From: Pseudonocardia sp. CNS-139
GTDB taxonomy: Bacteria > Actinomycetota > Actinomycetes > Mycobacteriales > Pseudonocardiaceae
Assembly: GCA_001942415.1 (NCBI GenBank)
Contig: MKJX01000197.1
Coordinates: 1 to 45,845 of the forward strand
Length of the DNA stretch: 45,845 nt
Direction: 5' to 3'
Part shown: positions 36,109-43,797 of the stretch, piece by piece
Numbering within the stretch: position 1 is the first letter of the stretch
Layout: each line of letters starts with the position of its first letter
Translations under genes and position numbers: made by a program
Notes under the pieces: generated by a model
What the model was told of the DNA's origin: nothing
The model's database searches: none
The model's input: the letters and a program-made list of their open reading frames with translations, nothing else

Positions 36109-36431
36109 GACGCCGTCTCCAGCGACGCACCGGCGAGCACGACGTAGACCGCGCCGTTCTCGACGACCACCCGGTGGACGCGCACCGGATCGCGGGCGAG
36201 CAGCCCGTCCGGCTGCCCCGTGCGCAGGTCGAACACCGCCGCGTGCAGCGGGCACTCCACGGCGCAGCCCTCCAGCCAGCCGTCGGCCAGCGAGGCGTCC
36301 TGGTGGGTGCACGTGTCGTCGATGGCGTGCAGCTCGCCGTCGTCGGTGTGGAAGACGGAGACCGGCGGGTCGAGCGGCAACCGGCGGGCACTGCCCCGGG
36401 GGAGGTCGCCGAGCGCGCAGACGTGGATCAT
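36105..36431 (-). CDS. Rieske [2Fe-2S] ferredoxin
   Basis: An intact 108-residue ferredoxin of the oxygenase-associated Rieske type. The cluster ligands are CTHQ and CPLH in CTHQDASLADG-W-LEGCAVECPLH. It has the expected six-strand core and no transport signal. ATG 36431 sets the length. Its stop overlaps the GTG of the dehydrogenase gene. Most likely it feeds electrons to the Rieske oxygenase encoded three genes downstream; no matching ferredoxin reductase is encoded in the window. Confidence 0.9.
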   Translation of the reverse strand: MIHVCALGDLPRGSARRLPLDPPVSVFHTDDGELHAIDDTCTHQDASLADGWLEGCAVECPLHAAVFDLRTGQPDGLLARDPVRVHRVVVENGAVYVVLAGASLETAS

Positions 36432-36449
36432 GGGCGGACTCCGTGAGCG

Positions 36450-36460
36450 CATAGCGAAAC
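36450..36460 (-). promoter_or_regulatory. GTTTCGCTATG motif upstream of the betaine-demethylation operon
   Basis: On the minus strand, 19 bases before the ferredoxin ATG. It matches the motif over the IclR-type start at 30703-30713 in 10 of 11 positions. Only a candidate operator. Confidence 0.25.
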
Positions 36461-36537
36461 GACGAGCACGACGCGCAACAGGGTCCGCCCCGGACGGTCC
36501 GTCCGTCAATGGGTCGTCCGGGCCGGAAAACCAGCCG

Positions 36538-37718
36538 TTACGCGGGCGTGCGCTCGCGGGCCGCACCGGCCGCCAGCAGGCCCATCCCGAGCGCCACCAG
36601 CACGACGAGCAGCGCGTGCAGCGTGCCGATCCGCTCGCCGAGCTGGCCGATCAGCGGCGGGCCCGCGAGGAACGCGGTGTAGCCGATCGAGCTGACCACG
36701 GACACGCGCGCGGCCGCGCGGGCCGGGTCGTCCGCGGCGGCACTCATCCCGACCGGGAAACCCAGCGAGGCCCCGACCCCCCACAGCAGGGCCCCGCCGA
36801 GCGCGACGGGCGCCGACCCGCCGAACAGGACGAGCAGCAGCCCGGCCAGCGCGACCAGGGCCGTGGCCCGCAGCACCGGGACCCGCCCGAAACGCTCCAG
36901 CAGCCGCCCACCCGCGAGCGCCCGAGCGTCATCGCGGCGACGAAGCACCCGAACGCGACGGCCCCGACCGTCTCGCTCGCGCCGTAGCCGTCGACCATCG
37001 CGACGGCGATCCAGTCATTCGCCGAGCCCTCCGTGAACGCGAACGCGAGCACGAGCAGGCCGACGACCAGCGTGCGCGGCTCCCGCCAGGCGGTGAGCGC
37101 GCTGCCCGCGCGGCGCTCGTGGGCGTCCTCGTGGACGGGCAGGAACTGCCGCACCGACAGCGCGACGACCACCGGCAGCACCACCACGACCGTGCCGAGC
37201 TGCACCGCCAGCGGTACGCCGGCGGCCGCGCAGGCCGCGCCGATCCCGGCGCCCGTGACCGTGCCGAGGCTGAACCCGGCGTGCAGCTTCGGCATGAGCG
37301 AGCGGCCCAGCCGCCGTTCGACGTCGGCGCCCTCGACGTTCATCGCGACGTCCCACACGCCCGTGCCGAGCCCGTAGCACACCAGCCCGATCCCGGCCGG
37401 CACGACCAGCCCCGTGACCAGCCCGATCACCACGAGCGCGAAGCCGGCCGCGGTGGCCCCGGCGCCCATCAGCACCGCGCGGCCGGGACCGAAGCGGTGC
37501 ACCAGCGGCCCGGAGAGCGGCAGCCCGGCGACCGCGCCGCCGGAGAGGCAGAGCAGGAGCAGGCCGAGGCCGCCCGTGGTGAGGCCCAGCGACTCGCGGA
37601 CCGTGGGCGTCCGGGCGATGAACGACGCGAACGCCAGCCCGTTGGCCGCGAACGTGATCGCGACGGCCGTGCGCGCTCGCAGGATCGCGGGGGCGGGCGG
37701 CGCCCCGGTTGTCGTCAC
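36538..37718 (-). pseudogene. MFS transporter, one frameshift
   Basis: GTG 37718 with GGGAG upstream starts TTTGAPPAPAILRARTAVAI. About 12 hydrophobic helices follow (AITFAANGLAFASFIARTPT, LLLLCLSGGAVAGLPLSGPL with the loop VHRFGPGRAV). One base is missing near 36920; the rest contains RLLERFGRVPVLRATALVAL, the loop 8-9 motif, and ends with a short basic tail. Restored length is 393 residues. The family resembles sugar or drug exporters without clear substrate signature. The LacI-type gene and a 16-bp operator directly upstream suggest it is its target, favouring a sugar-like substrate. Confidence 0.82.
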
Positions 37719-37735
37719 ATCCGCTCCCGGTGGTC

Positions 37736-37751
37736 ATCGAATCGATTCGAT
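37736..37751. promoter_or_regulatory. Perfect palindrome, probable LacI-family operator
   Basis: ATCGAATCGATTCGAT is a 16-base perfect palindrome with the central CG typical of LacI-family operators. It lies 17 bases upstream of the MFS start and 70 bases upstream of the divergent LacI-type gene. Confidence 0.75.
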
Positions 37752-37807
37752 CGTCTCGACGATACGGGACGCGCGACGGTCGTCCAACTCCGTTCCGGGA
37801 ACCGGGC

Positions 37808-37813
37808 TACCGT
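37808..37813 (+). promoter_or_regulatory. -10 element TACCGT for a probably leaderless lacI-type gene
   Basis: TACCGT, 7 bases, GTG 37821: the same hexamer and spacing as the SARP gene at 21257. Confidence 0.45.
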
Positions 37814-37820
37814 TCGGGAG

Positions 37821-38867
37821 GTGTCCTCGCGGCCCACGCTCGCCGCCGTCGCGGCGCGCGCCGGCGTCTCCCCCTCGACGGCCTCGCTCGCGTTCTCCGG
37901 CAGCCCACGCGTCACGCCCGCCACCCGGGAGCGGGTGCTGGCCGCCGCCGCGCTGCTCGGCTACGCGGGCCCCGACCCGCTCGCCGCGTCGCTGCGCCGC
38001 GGCCGCAGCGGCGTGATCGGCGCGTTCGTGGGCGAGCGGCTGCTCTACGCGTTCCGCGACCCGGTCGCCGTCCAGCTCCTCGACGGGATCACGGAGGTGC
38101 TCGGCGCGCACGGCGCCGGGCTGCTCCTGCTCGCCGGCGACACCGGGCGCCCGTCGCCGCAGCAGATCGCGCGCATCCCGCTCGACGCGGCGATCTTCGC
38201 CACCTGCGGCCTGGAGGACGACCCCGCGCTCGACCAGCTGCGGGCCCGCGGCGTGCCCGTGGTCGGCGTGGAGGGCCCGGTGATCGACGGCGTGGTGCTC
38301 GTCGACGTCGACGACCGCCGCGGCACCCGCGACCTGGCCGCCCACCTGCACGGACTCGGCCACCGGCGGGTCGAGTCGGTGGTCATGCCGCTGCGCCTCG
38401 ACGGCACCCGCGGCCCCGTCGACCGGGCCCGCCGCGCCCGCAACCACTACCGCGACGTGCGGCACCGCATGGAGGGCGTCGAGGAGGTGTTCGGGCCGGT
38501 CCCGTTCTTCGAGACGGCGAGCAACGCCGTGGACGAGGGCGAGGCGGCCGGGCGCGTCCTGCTCGACGTGCCGGCGCACCGGCGGCCGACGGCGGTGATC
38601 GCGCAGAGCGACGTGCTCGCGTCCGGGGTGCTGCGGGCGGCCGCGGCGCTCGGGCTGCGGGTGCCGGAGGACGTCAGCGTCGCCGGGTTCGACGGGGCCG
38701 ACCTGCCCTGGCTCGGCGACACCCGGCTGACCACGGTGGTGCAGCCGAGCGACGAGAAGGGCCGGGCCGCCGCCCGGGCGGCCATGGAGCTGGTGGAGGG
38801 GCGGCGGCCGGAACCGGTGCTGCTGCCCGTGGCGCTGCGGATCGGGACGACCACGGGCCCGGCCTGA
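37821..38867 (+). CDS. LacI-family transcriptional regulator
   Basis: An intact 348-residue repressor. TLAAVAARAGVSPSTASLAF is the LacI helix-turn-helix and RERVLAAAALLGYAGPDPLA the hinge region. The periplasmic-binding-protein-like effector domain follows (GVIGAFVGERLLYAFRDPVA, FATCGLEDDPALDQL, VIAQSDVLASGVLRAAAALG, VSVAGFDGADLPW, TTVVQPSDEKGRAAARAAME). It should bind the palindrome at 37736-37751 and repress the divergent MFS transporter; the inducer is unknown, probably a sugar. GTG 37821 follows a -10 element at leaderless spacing. Confidence 0.9.
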   Translation: MSSRPTLAAVAARAGVSPSTASLAFSGSPRVTPATRERVLAAAALLGYAGPDPLAASLRRGRSGVIGAFVGERLLYAFRDPVAVQLLDGITEVLGAHGAGLLLLAGDTGRPSPQQIARIPLDAAIFATCGLEDDPALDQLRARGVPVVGVEGPVIDGVVLVDVDDRRGTRDLAAHLHGLGHRRVESVVMPLRLDGTRGPVDRARRARNHYRDVRHRMEGVEEVFGPVPFFETASNAVDEGEAAGRVLLDVPAHRRPTAVIAQSDVLASGVLRAAAALGLRVPEDVSVAGFDGADLPWLGDTRLTTVVQPSDEKGRAAARAAMELVEGRRPEPVLLPVALRIGTTTGPA

Positions 38868-38898
38868 CGCCCGAGGGCGGCTCCGGCTGCGGCTCCGA

Positions 38899-38953
38899 TT
38901 GCAGCAAAGCCACCCTCATGCAGCCTGGCCGCAGCAGGGTGGCTTTGCTGCAA
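38899..38953. repeat. 55-bp palindromic repeat, copy 3 of 3
   Basis: Perfect 18-base arms TTGCAGCAAAGCCACCCT and AGGGTGGCTTTGCTGCAA, 19-base centre starting CATGCAGCCTG. It lies between the convergent LacI-type and AhpD-like genes, 25 kb from the other copies. Confidence 0.95.
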
Positions 38954-38971
38954 CCGGGGGTCGGCGGGCGG

Positions 38972-39427
38972 CTAGGAGAGGTCCGTGACCGGCTGGCGGA
39001 CCGCCGCGTTCAGCCGGTTCCACACGTTGATCCCGGCGATCGACACCAGCAGCGACGCGAGCTCCTTCTCGTCGTAGTACTGCGCGGCGTGGTCCCACAC
39101 GTCGTCCGGCACGGCGTCCGGCTTGTCGGCGAGCCGCGTGACGCACTCAGCGAGCGCGAGCGCCGCGCGTTCGGCGTCGGCGAAGTACGGCGACTCCCGC
39201 CACGCGCCGACGCCCCAGATCCGCTCGTCCTCCTCGCCGGCGTCCTTGAGCGCCTTCGCGTGCATCACCACGCACTGGCTGCAGCCGTTGATCTGGCTCA
39301 CCCGCAGGTGGACCAGCTCGTGCGTGGTCTCGGGGATGGTGTCGGACCTCGCGGCCCTGCTCAGCGCGAGCAGCGCGCTCATCGCATCCGGCAGCACCAT
39401 CACGGGGTGGGTCATGCGGGCCTGCAT
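38972..39427 (-). CDS. Carboxymuconolactone decarboxylase/AhpD-like alkylhydroperoxidase-fold protein
   Basis: An intact 151-residue all-helical protein. ELVHLRVSQINGCSQCVVMHAKALKDAGE carries the AhpD-type Cys-X2-Cys with the downstream His, the redox centre of the family. SLLVSIAGINVWNRLN is the C-terminal family helix. Such genes are the standard partners of ECF41 sigma factors, and a divergent ECF41 gene lies 82 bases away with matching promoter motifs facing both ways. It is probably a peroxide/thiol-linked protein under control of that sigma factor. Confidence 0.9.
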   Translation of the reverse strand: MQARMTHPVMVLPDAMSALLALSRAARSDTIPETTHELVHLRVSQINGCSQCVVMHAKALKDAGEEDERIWGVGAWRESPYFADAERAALALAECVTRLADKPDAVPDDVWDHAAQYYDEKELASLLVSIAGINVWNRLNAAVRQPVTDLS

Positions 39428-39445
39428 GGGGTTCTCCTCGGTGGG

Positions 39446-39472
39446 CGTCACAACCGCCCGTCCGGGCGGGTC
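39446..39472 (+). promoter_or_regulatory. ECF41-type promoter for the sigma factor gene
   Basis: CGTCACA at 39446-39452, 16 bases, GGTC at 39469-39472. The published ECF41 consensus is TGTCACA, about 16 bases, CGTC. Each half differs by one base. It would start transcription shortly before GTG 39509. Confidence 0.55.
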
Positions 39473-39480
39473 AGGGGGGT

Positions 39481-39507
39481 GACCCGGGGGACCGAGAGGA
39501 TGTGACA
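39481..39507 (-). promoter_or_regulatory. ECF41-type promoter for the AhpD-like gene
   Basis: On the minus strand TGTCACA (39507-39501), 16 bases, GGTC (39484-39481). The -35 matches the ECF41 consensus exactly and the -10 differs by one base. It faces the AhpD-like gene at 39427. Confidence 0.65.
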
Positions 39508-39508
39508 G

Positions 39509-40369
39509 GTGCAGGACGACGAGTTCTGGGCGGCGCGGTTCGAGGAGCAGCGGCCGCGGCTGCTGGCGGTCGCCTACCGGCTGCTCGGCTCGTTCGCCGA
39601 GGCCGAGGACGCCGTGCAGGAGACCTGGCTGCGGGTCTCCCGCGCGTCCGGCGACGACGTGGAGAACGTCGGCGGGTGGCTCACGACGGTCGTCTCCCGC
39701 CAGTGCCTCAACATGCTCCGCGCGCGGGCGACCCGCCGGGAGAACCCGCTGGACGCGCGCCTGCCGGACCCCGTGGTGGAGTCCGGCGAGGCCGACCCGG
39801 CCGAGCAGGGCGCGCTCGCCGACTCCGTCGGGCTCGCGCTGCTCGTCGTGCTGGAGGCGCTCGACCCCGCCGAACGGCTCGCGTTCGTGCTGCACGACAT
39901 GTTCGCGGTGCCGTTCGACGAGATCGCGACGCTGCTGGGCCGCACCCCGGCCGCCGCCCGCCAGCTCGCCAGCCGGGCCCGGCGGCGCGTCCAGAGCGCG
40001 ACGCCCGCCGGGCGGCCCGACCGCGGCCGGCAGCGCGAAATCGTCGACGCCTGGCTCCTCGCGTCCCGCGGCGGCGACTTCGCCGGGCTGGTCGCGCTCC
40101 TGCACCCGGACGCCGTGCTGCGCGTCGACACCGGCGGCCCCGGCACCGAGGTCGTGCACGGCGCGGCCGCGATCGCCCGCAACGCGACGGCGTTCCGGGG
40201 GGACGGGATCGTGTCCCGGTTCGCCGTGGTCAACGGCGGCCCCGGGATCGTCGCGACGGCCGCCGGGCGGCCGGTGGCGGTGCTGGCGTTCACGGTGGCG
40301 GACGACGTGATCGTCGAGATCGACATCCTGACCGACCGGAGCCGCCTGGCGGCCCTGGGCATCAGCTGA
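39509..40369 (+). CDS. ECF41-type (SigJ-like) RNA polymerase sigma factor with SnoaL-like C-terminal domain
   Basis: An intact 286-residue sigma factor. Sigma-2 (about 10-75) contains YRLLGSFAEAEDAVQETWLR and GGWLTTVVSRQCLNMLRA; sigma-4 (about 115-165) contains LAFVLHDMFAVPFDEIATLL and AAARQLASRARRRV. The last about 110 residues form the SnoaL-like extension that acts in place of an anti-sigma factor in the ECF41 group (VDAWLLASRGGDFAGLVALL, LRVDTGGPG, and LTDRSRLAAL at the site of the NPDKL motif). The adjacent AhpD-like gene and paired promoters confirm the group. GTG 39509. It likely answers redox stress. Confidence 0.92.
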   Translation: MQDDEFWAARFEEQRPRLLAVAYRLLGSFAEAEDAVQETWLRVSRASGDDVENVGGWLTTVVSRQCLNMLRARATRRENPLDARLPDPVVESGEADPAEQGALADSVGLALLVVLEALDPAERLAFVLHDMFAVPFDEIATLLGRTPAAARQLASRARRRVQSATPAGRPDRGRQREIVDAWLLASRGGDFAGLVALLHPDAVLRVDTGGPGTEVVHGAAAIARNATAFRGDGIVSRFAVVNGGPGIVATAAGRPVAVLAFTVADDVIVEIDILTDRSRLAALGIS

Positions 40370-40586
40370 TCCCGGTTTCCTGCTGTCCGGCCAGGGGTGA
40401 ATGCCGCGCCCGCGGCAGCGATCGCGGCGCGCGGCGCAGCCTCCGAATCACTTGCTGCGTGACTCGCCGAAATCGGCGAACAGCCAGGCACTCTCTGCGA
40501 GCGATTACACATCATCGATCCGACCCGGCCAGTACCCCCAACGTCTCGTGAGCGGCAGGGTGCGCGCGGACTACGGACCTGCAGCC

Positions 40587-40595
40587 TGCTAGAAT
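40587..40595 (+). promoter_or_regulatory. Extended -10 promoter TGCTAGAAT
   Basis: TG-C-TAGAAT lies 43 bases before ATG 40639 and 23 before GTG 40619. No convincing -35 is seen, as expected for an extended -10 site. The 217 bases before it (from 40370) hold no gene. Confidence 0.5.
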
Positions 40596-40638
40596 TTGCA
40601 TGTGCGGCGGTCGGTCGAGTGAGAGAGCGAATTGGCGA

Positions 40639-41840
40639 ATGGGGAGCGAGTTCGCGTTCTATCGCGGCCGCCGCGGGATCAGTCAACGAATGCTCGGAGA
40701 CCTGCTCGGCCGATCTGAGGACTGGGTCAGCAAGGTTGAGCGTGGAGTTCGCGACGTTCGGCGCATTGACGTCGTCGCCGAGCTGGCAAAGGCGCTGCGG
40801 GTCGAGATGAGTGACCTGCTTGGTCAACCGGTCCTGCTCGAGGGACGAGCAAGAGGACGACGACGTTCCAGCAGTGCGTGATGCGTTGATGACACCACGT
40901 AGGCTCTCACGCACATTGTTCCGCCGCGATTCGGTCTCTCCCACTGTGCCGGCTGATCGGGCAGCGCAGCTCATTGAGCATGCATGGGATGACTACCAGC
41001 AGGGACGACTGGCACGGGTTATCACCGATCTTCCGCGACTCATCTCCACAGCACAGGACTTGGAGGATGCCGCTACGTCGAGCGCTAGACAGGGCTGGGC
41101 CGTATCAGCGCGGACGCATCATCTCGCCGCTACCGCCCTGAGCAAGATTGGTGAGTCCGATCTGGCGTGGATGGCCGCAGAGCGCGCAATGCAGGCCGCG
41201 GACCAGGCCGACGATCCCCTTGTCCTTGCATCTGGCGGCACGAGCGGGGACACACGCATTGCTTGCCACGGGCCGCTTCGACGATGCCGTTGAGCTAGGC
41301 AACACCGCAGCTGAGTGGATGCGCGCGCAACTCACGAATGATGATCCGGCAGCGCTGAGTCTATTGGGAATGTTGCGGTTGAGAACGGCCGTCGCCGCTG
41401 CGCGAAGAAGCGACCGAGCAACCACGGTTGATCTGATCGGGCGGGCAGAGCGGGCGGCCGGCCGTCTCGGGCGAGACGCAAACTATTGGAAGACCGGCTT
41501 CGGGCCCACCAATGTTGAGCTTCATCGCATCTCAACTCTCCTCGATCTAGGAGATGTAGACCACGTCGTACGAAATGGCCTCGACGTCAACGCATCGAAC
41601 CTTCCCGCAGAACGTCGAGTTTCACACATGATTGATGTTGCGCGCGCGTTCAGTCTGGCAGCGCAGGATGAGGGTGCGACACACTTGTTTCTGGAAGCCG
41701 AATCACTGGCTCCGCACCTAGTGAGACACAACCCGATCGTTCGCGAGACAGTAAAGACGATGTACCGGCGAGCGCCAGATGCGAGGCGGAGATCAGGAAC
41801 TCTCGCCGCACTTGCTGAACGATGCAGGGCGATCAGGTGA
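40639..41840 (+). pseudogene. XRE-family regulator with TPR-like C-terminal region, two or three frameshifts
   Basis: The helix-turn-helix is clear: GISQRMLGDLLGRSEDWVSKVERGVR. Segments join as LGQPVLLE to DEQEDDDVPAVRDAL (near 40858) and PLVLA to AARAGTHALLATGRFDDAVE (near 41235); both shifts correspond to one extra base, unlike most breaks here. The C-terminal about 300 residues are helical TPR-like repeats (WDDYQQGRLARVITDLPRLI, AWMAAERAMQAADQADD). ATG 40639 is in frame with the helix-turn-helix, but GTG 40619 (RERIGEW) resembles the usual family start and would need a further one-base shift near 40645. GC content is lower than in the flanking genes. GTGA overlap with the flavoprotein gene. 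Confidence 0.75.
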
Positions 41841-42396
41841 ATCAAATGCCCGTGTTAGGACTTGTGGGGACCGCCAGCGGTGGAATCGAAGAGATCCGAC
41901 CGCGGCTCGTGCAGCCCCTGATTGCAGGGGGATGGCAGGTGGCGATAACCCTCACGCCGACCGCTGGCGCTTGGCTCCGCAATTCCGGCGAGCTCGATGC
42001 TCTGGAGAGGATCACAGGGCTACCGGTCCGAGTGGAGGCTCGACTACCTGGCGAGGTCAGTCCGCATCCGCAGGTGGACTGCTACGCGGTCGTCCCGGCT
42101 TCTGCGAACAGCGTGGCGAAGCTCGCGCTCGGTATCGCCGACAACCAGGCGCTCACGACGGTCTGCGAAGCGATCGGTACTCAGGGGGTCCCCGTCATCG
42201 TCTTCCCACGCGTGAATGCTGCGCACGCGCGTCATCCGTCATGGCAAGCACACATCGAAACACTGCGTCGCGCCGGGTCGAGTTGGTTTACGGTGACGAT
42301 GTGTGGCCTCTACACGAGCCGCGCAGTGCGCCCGGGCGAGACCTGCCGTGGCAGGCGATCCATGATCGGGTCAAAGCGATGACCGAACGGCTCTGA
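41837..42396 (+). pseudogene. Flavoprotein of the DFP/HFCD family, one frameshift
   Basis: GTG 41837 overlaps the XRE gene stop. The product starts MPVLGLVGTASGGIEEIRPR and has AITLTPTAGAWLRNSGELDA and the family's PASAN motif in YAVVPASANSVAKLALGIAD, the FMN-binding region of HFCD proteins such as EpiD and CoaC. One base is missing near 42290, after which GDDVWPLHEPRSAPGRDLPW ends the protein at 42396. Restored length is about 186 residues. Family members decarboxylate cysteine-type thiols; here the active-site His region is not certain, so activity is unassigned. The regulator-flavoprotein pair forms a two-gene operon closed by a terminator. Confidence 0.8.
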
Positions 42397-42410
42397 GCTG
42401 CGAGAACAAG

Positions 42411-42435
42411 GGACCCGGACGGTTTGTCCGGGTCC
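42411..42435 (+). terminator. Rho-independent terminator
   Basis: GGACCCGGAC-GGTTT-GTCCGGGTCC is a perfect 10-bp stem followed by TTCTGTGTTCC, 15 bases after the flavoprotein stop. It separates the XRE-flavoprotein operon from the operon starting at 42635; the rest of the 238-base gap shows no gene. Confidence 0.9.
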
Positions 42436-42634
42436 TTCTGTGTTCCTGGGTGTCTGCTTGTAGGGCAACCCCGGGCCGGGTCGCGGACATACGAGTCAGT
42501 CCTCAGCGGAGTACAGCAGTGACGGCGGGTACGTGCCCCGGGCGCCACCTTCGACCTGGTCAGGGACATCACGTCTGCCCGTCCCTCCTCTTCCGGACCC
42601 GGCCCGATCGATCCTCTGGACGGGAGAACGCGTA

Positions 42635-42970
42635 ATGATCAAGTCGGGGGCGGCCGAGTCGGTGCGCATACGGCGCCGGCCGATGCGGCCTTCTGATGTG
42701 TTGGAGGCCATCGCTGCGTGCCCGGGCCCGCGTGCGGGCAGACCGTGTCGGCCGTGCGCCGTGCACATCGAGCCGGATGCCGTGGCGTCCGGTGCGCGGT
42801 GCGGGCACACACCGCTTTCCACGGCATTGCTGGACCTGGAGCGGGTCATCAGGCTGGCCGCCGCCGTCCCAGGAAAGCGGGAGGGCCGGATCGGATGTAC
42901 GGAGCCGAAGGCCGAGGTGTACAACGGGCCCCGCCAGATCGATTTGTTGATTGATCCGGTGAGCGTATGA
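42635..42970 (+). CDS. Small protein of unknown function with Cys motifs (111 aa)
   Basis: ATG 42635 follows GGACGGGAG. The product has a basic N-terminus (RIRRRPMRPSDVLEAIAACP), a Cys-rich middle (CRPCAVHIEPDAV, ARCGHTP) that could bind a metal, and ALLDLERVIRLAAAV. Family not recognised. Its stop overlaps the ATG of the methyltransferase (ATGA at 42967), so it is the first gene of the terminal operon. Confidence 0.65.
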   Translation: MIKSGAAESVRIRRRPMRPSDVLEAIAACPGPRAGRPCRPCAVHIEPDAVASGARCGHTPLSTALLDLERVIRLAAAVPGKREGRIGCTEPKAEVYNGPRQIDLLIDPVSV

Positions 42971-43797
42971 GCGGCACGAACAAGCCCTGGCCGGTGCTCG
43001 ATGAATCCGAGGCACCGCCCGAGATCGACGTCACAGTACCGTCGGTAGCACGGATGTACGACTACATTCTCGGTGGCCGCGACAACTATGCGGTGGACCG
43101 AGAAGCGGTCGAAGGACTCATGAGGGAGAACCCGGGAGCCCAGGCCCTCGCGGTGGACAACCGCGCGTTCATGCGACGCGCTGTCCGGTTCCTGGTCGAG
43201 GTCGCGGGAATCCGGCAGTTCGTCGACATCGGATCCGGGTTACCGACCCGGCAGAACGTACACCAGATCGCGCATTCGGTCGATCCGGGCGCGCGGGTCG
43301 TCTACGTGGACAACGACCCGATCGTTCTCGCGCACGGGCGCGCACTGCTCGCCGACAACGCGACGACAACGGTCATCGATGCTGACGCCGCCGACCCGGC
43401 CGCAATCTTCGACAACCCGGAGACGCGGAAGTTCATCGACGTGGATCGCCCATATGCGGTGGTCATGGTCGGTCTGCTGCACTGGATTCCCGATGCGGAC
43501 GACCCGGCCGGCACGGTCGCGTACATTCGTCACCTGATGCCGTCGGGAAGCTACCTTGCGGCCACCAATCTCCTGGCTGATGACGATCCTCGGGCTGATG
43601 GTGTCGAGAAGAGTCTGACGTCGCGTGTCGGCGGGGGGTTCTTCCGTCCGTGGGAGAAGCACAGGGAGTACTTCGAGGGCTTGCGGCTGGTGGAGCCTGG
43701 GCTCGTCTACGCCAACGACTGGCGTCCGGACAGGTGGCCGAGTTCCGATGACAGCTACGCAACCCTGCTCACCGGCGGAGTCGGGAGAAAGCCGTGA
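42967..43797 (+). CDS. SAM-dependent methyltransferase, DUF574/Methyltransf_19 family
   Basis: An intact 276-residue protein. PSVARMYDYILGGRDNYAVDREA is the signature of the DUF574 family, FVDIGSGLPTRQNVHQIAHSVDPGARVVYVDNDP the SAM-binding region, and VVMVGLLHWIPD the post-II motif; GGGFFRPWEKHREYFEGLRLVEPGLV closes the fold. The family is expanded in actinobacteria and acts on small molecules; substrates are mostly unknown. ATG and stop overlap the neighbouring genes, so it is part of the operon with the epimerase and the thymidylate-synthase-like enzyme. Confidence 0.92.
   Translation: MSGTNKPWPVLDESEAPPEIDVTVPSVARMYDYILGGRDNYAVDREAVEGLMRENPGAQALAVDNRAFMRRAVRFLVEVAGIRQFVDIGSGLPTRQNVHQIAHSVDPGARVVYVDNDPIVLAHGRALLADNATTTVIDADAADPAAIFDNPETRKFIDVDRPYAVVMVGLLHWIPDADDPAGTVAYIRHLMPSGSYLAATNLLADDDPRADGVEKSLTSRVGGGFFRPWEKHREYFEGLRLVEPGLVYANDWRPDRWPSSDDSYATLLTGGVGRKP

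Noticed and set aside
40401..40592. A 63-codon frame between the ECF41 gene and the XRE gene
   Set aside because: No ribosome-binding site, no recognisable motifs, and it overlaps the promoter of the XRE gene.
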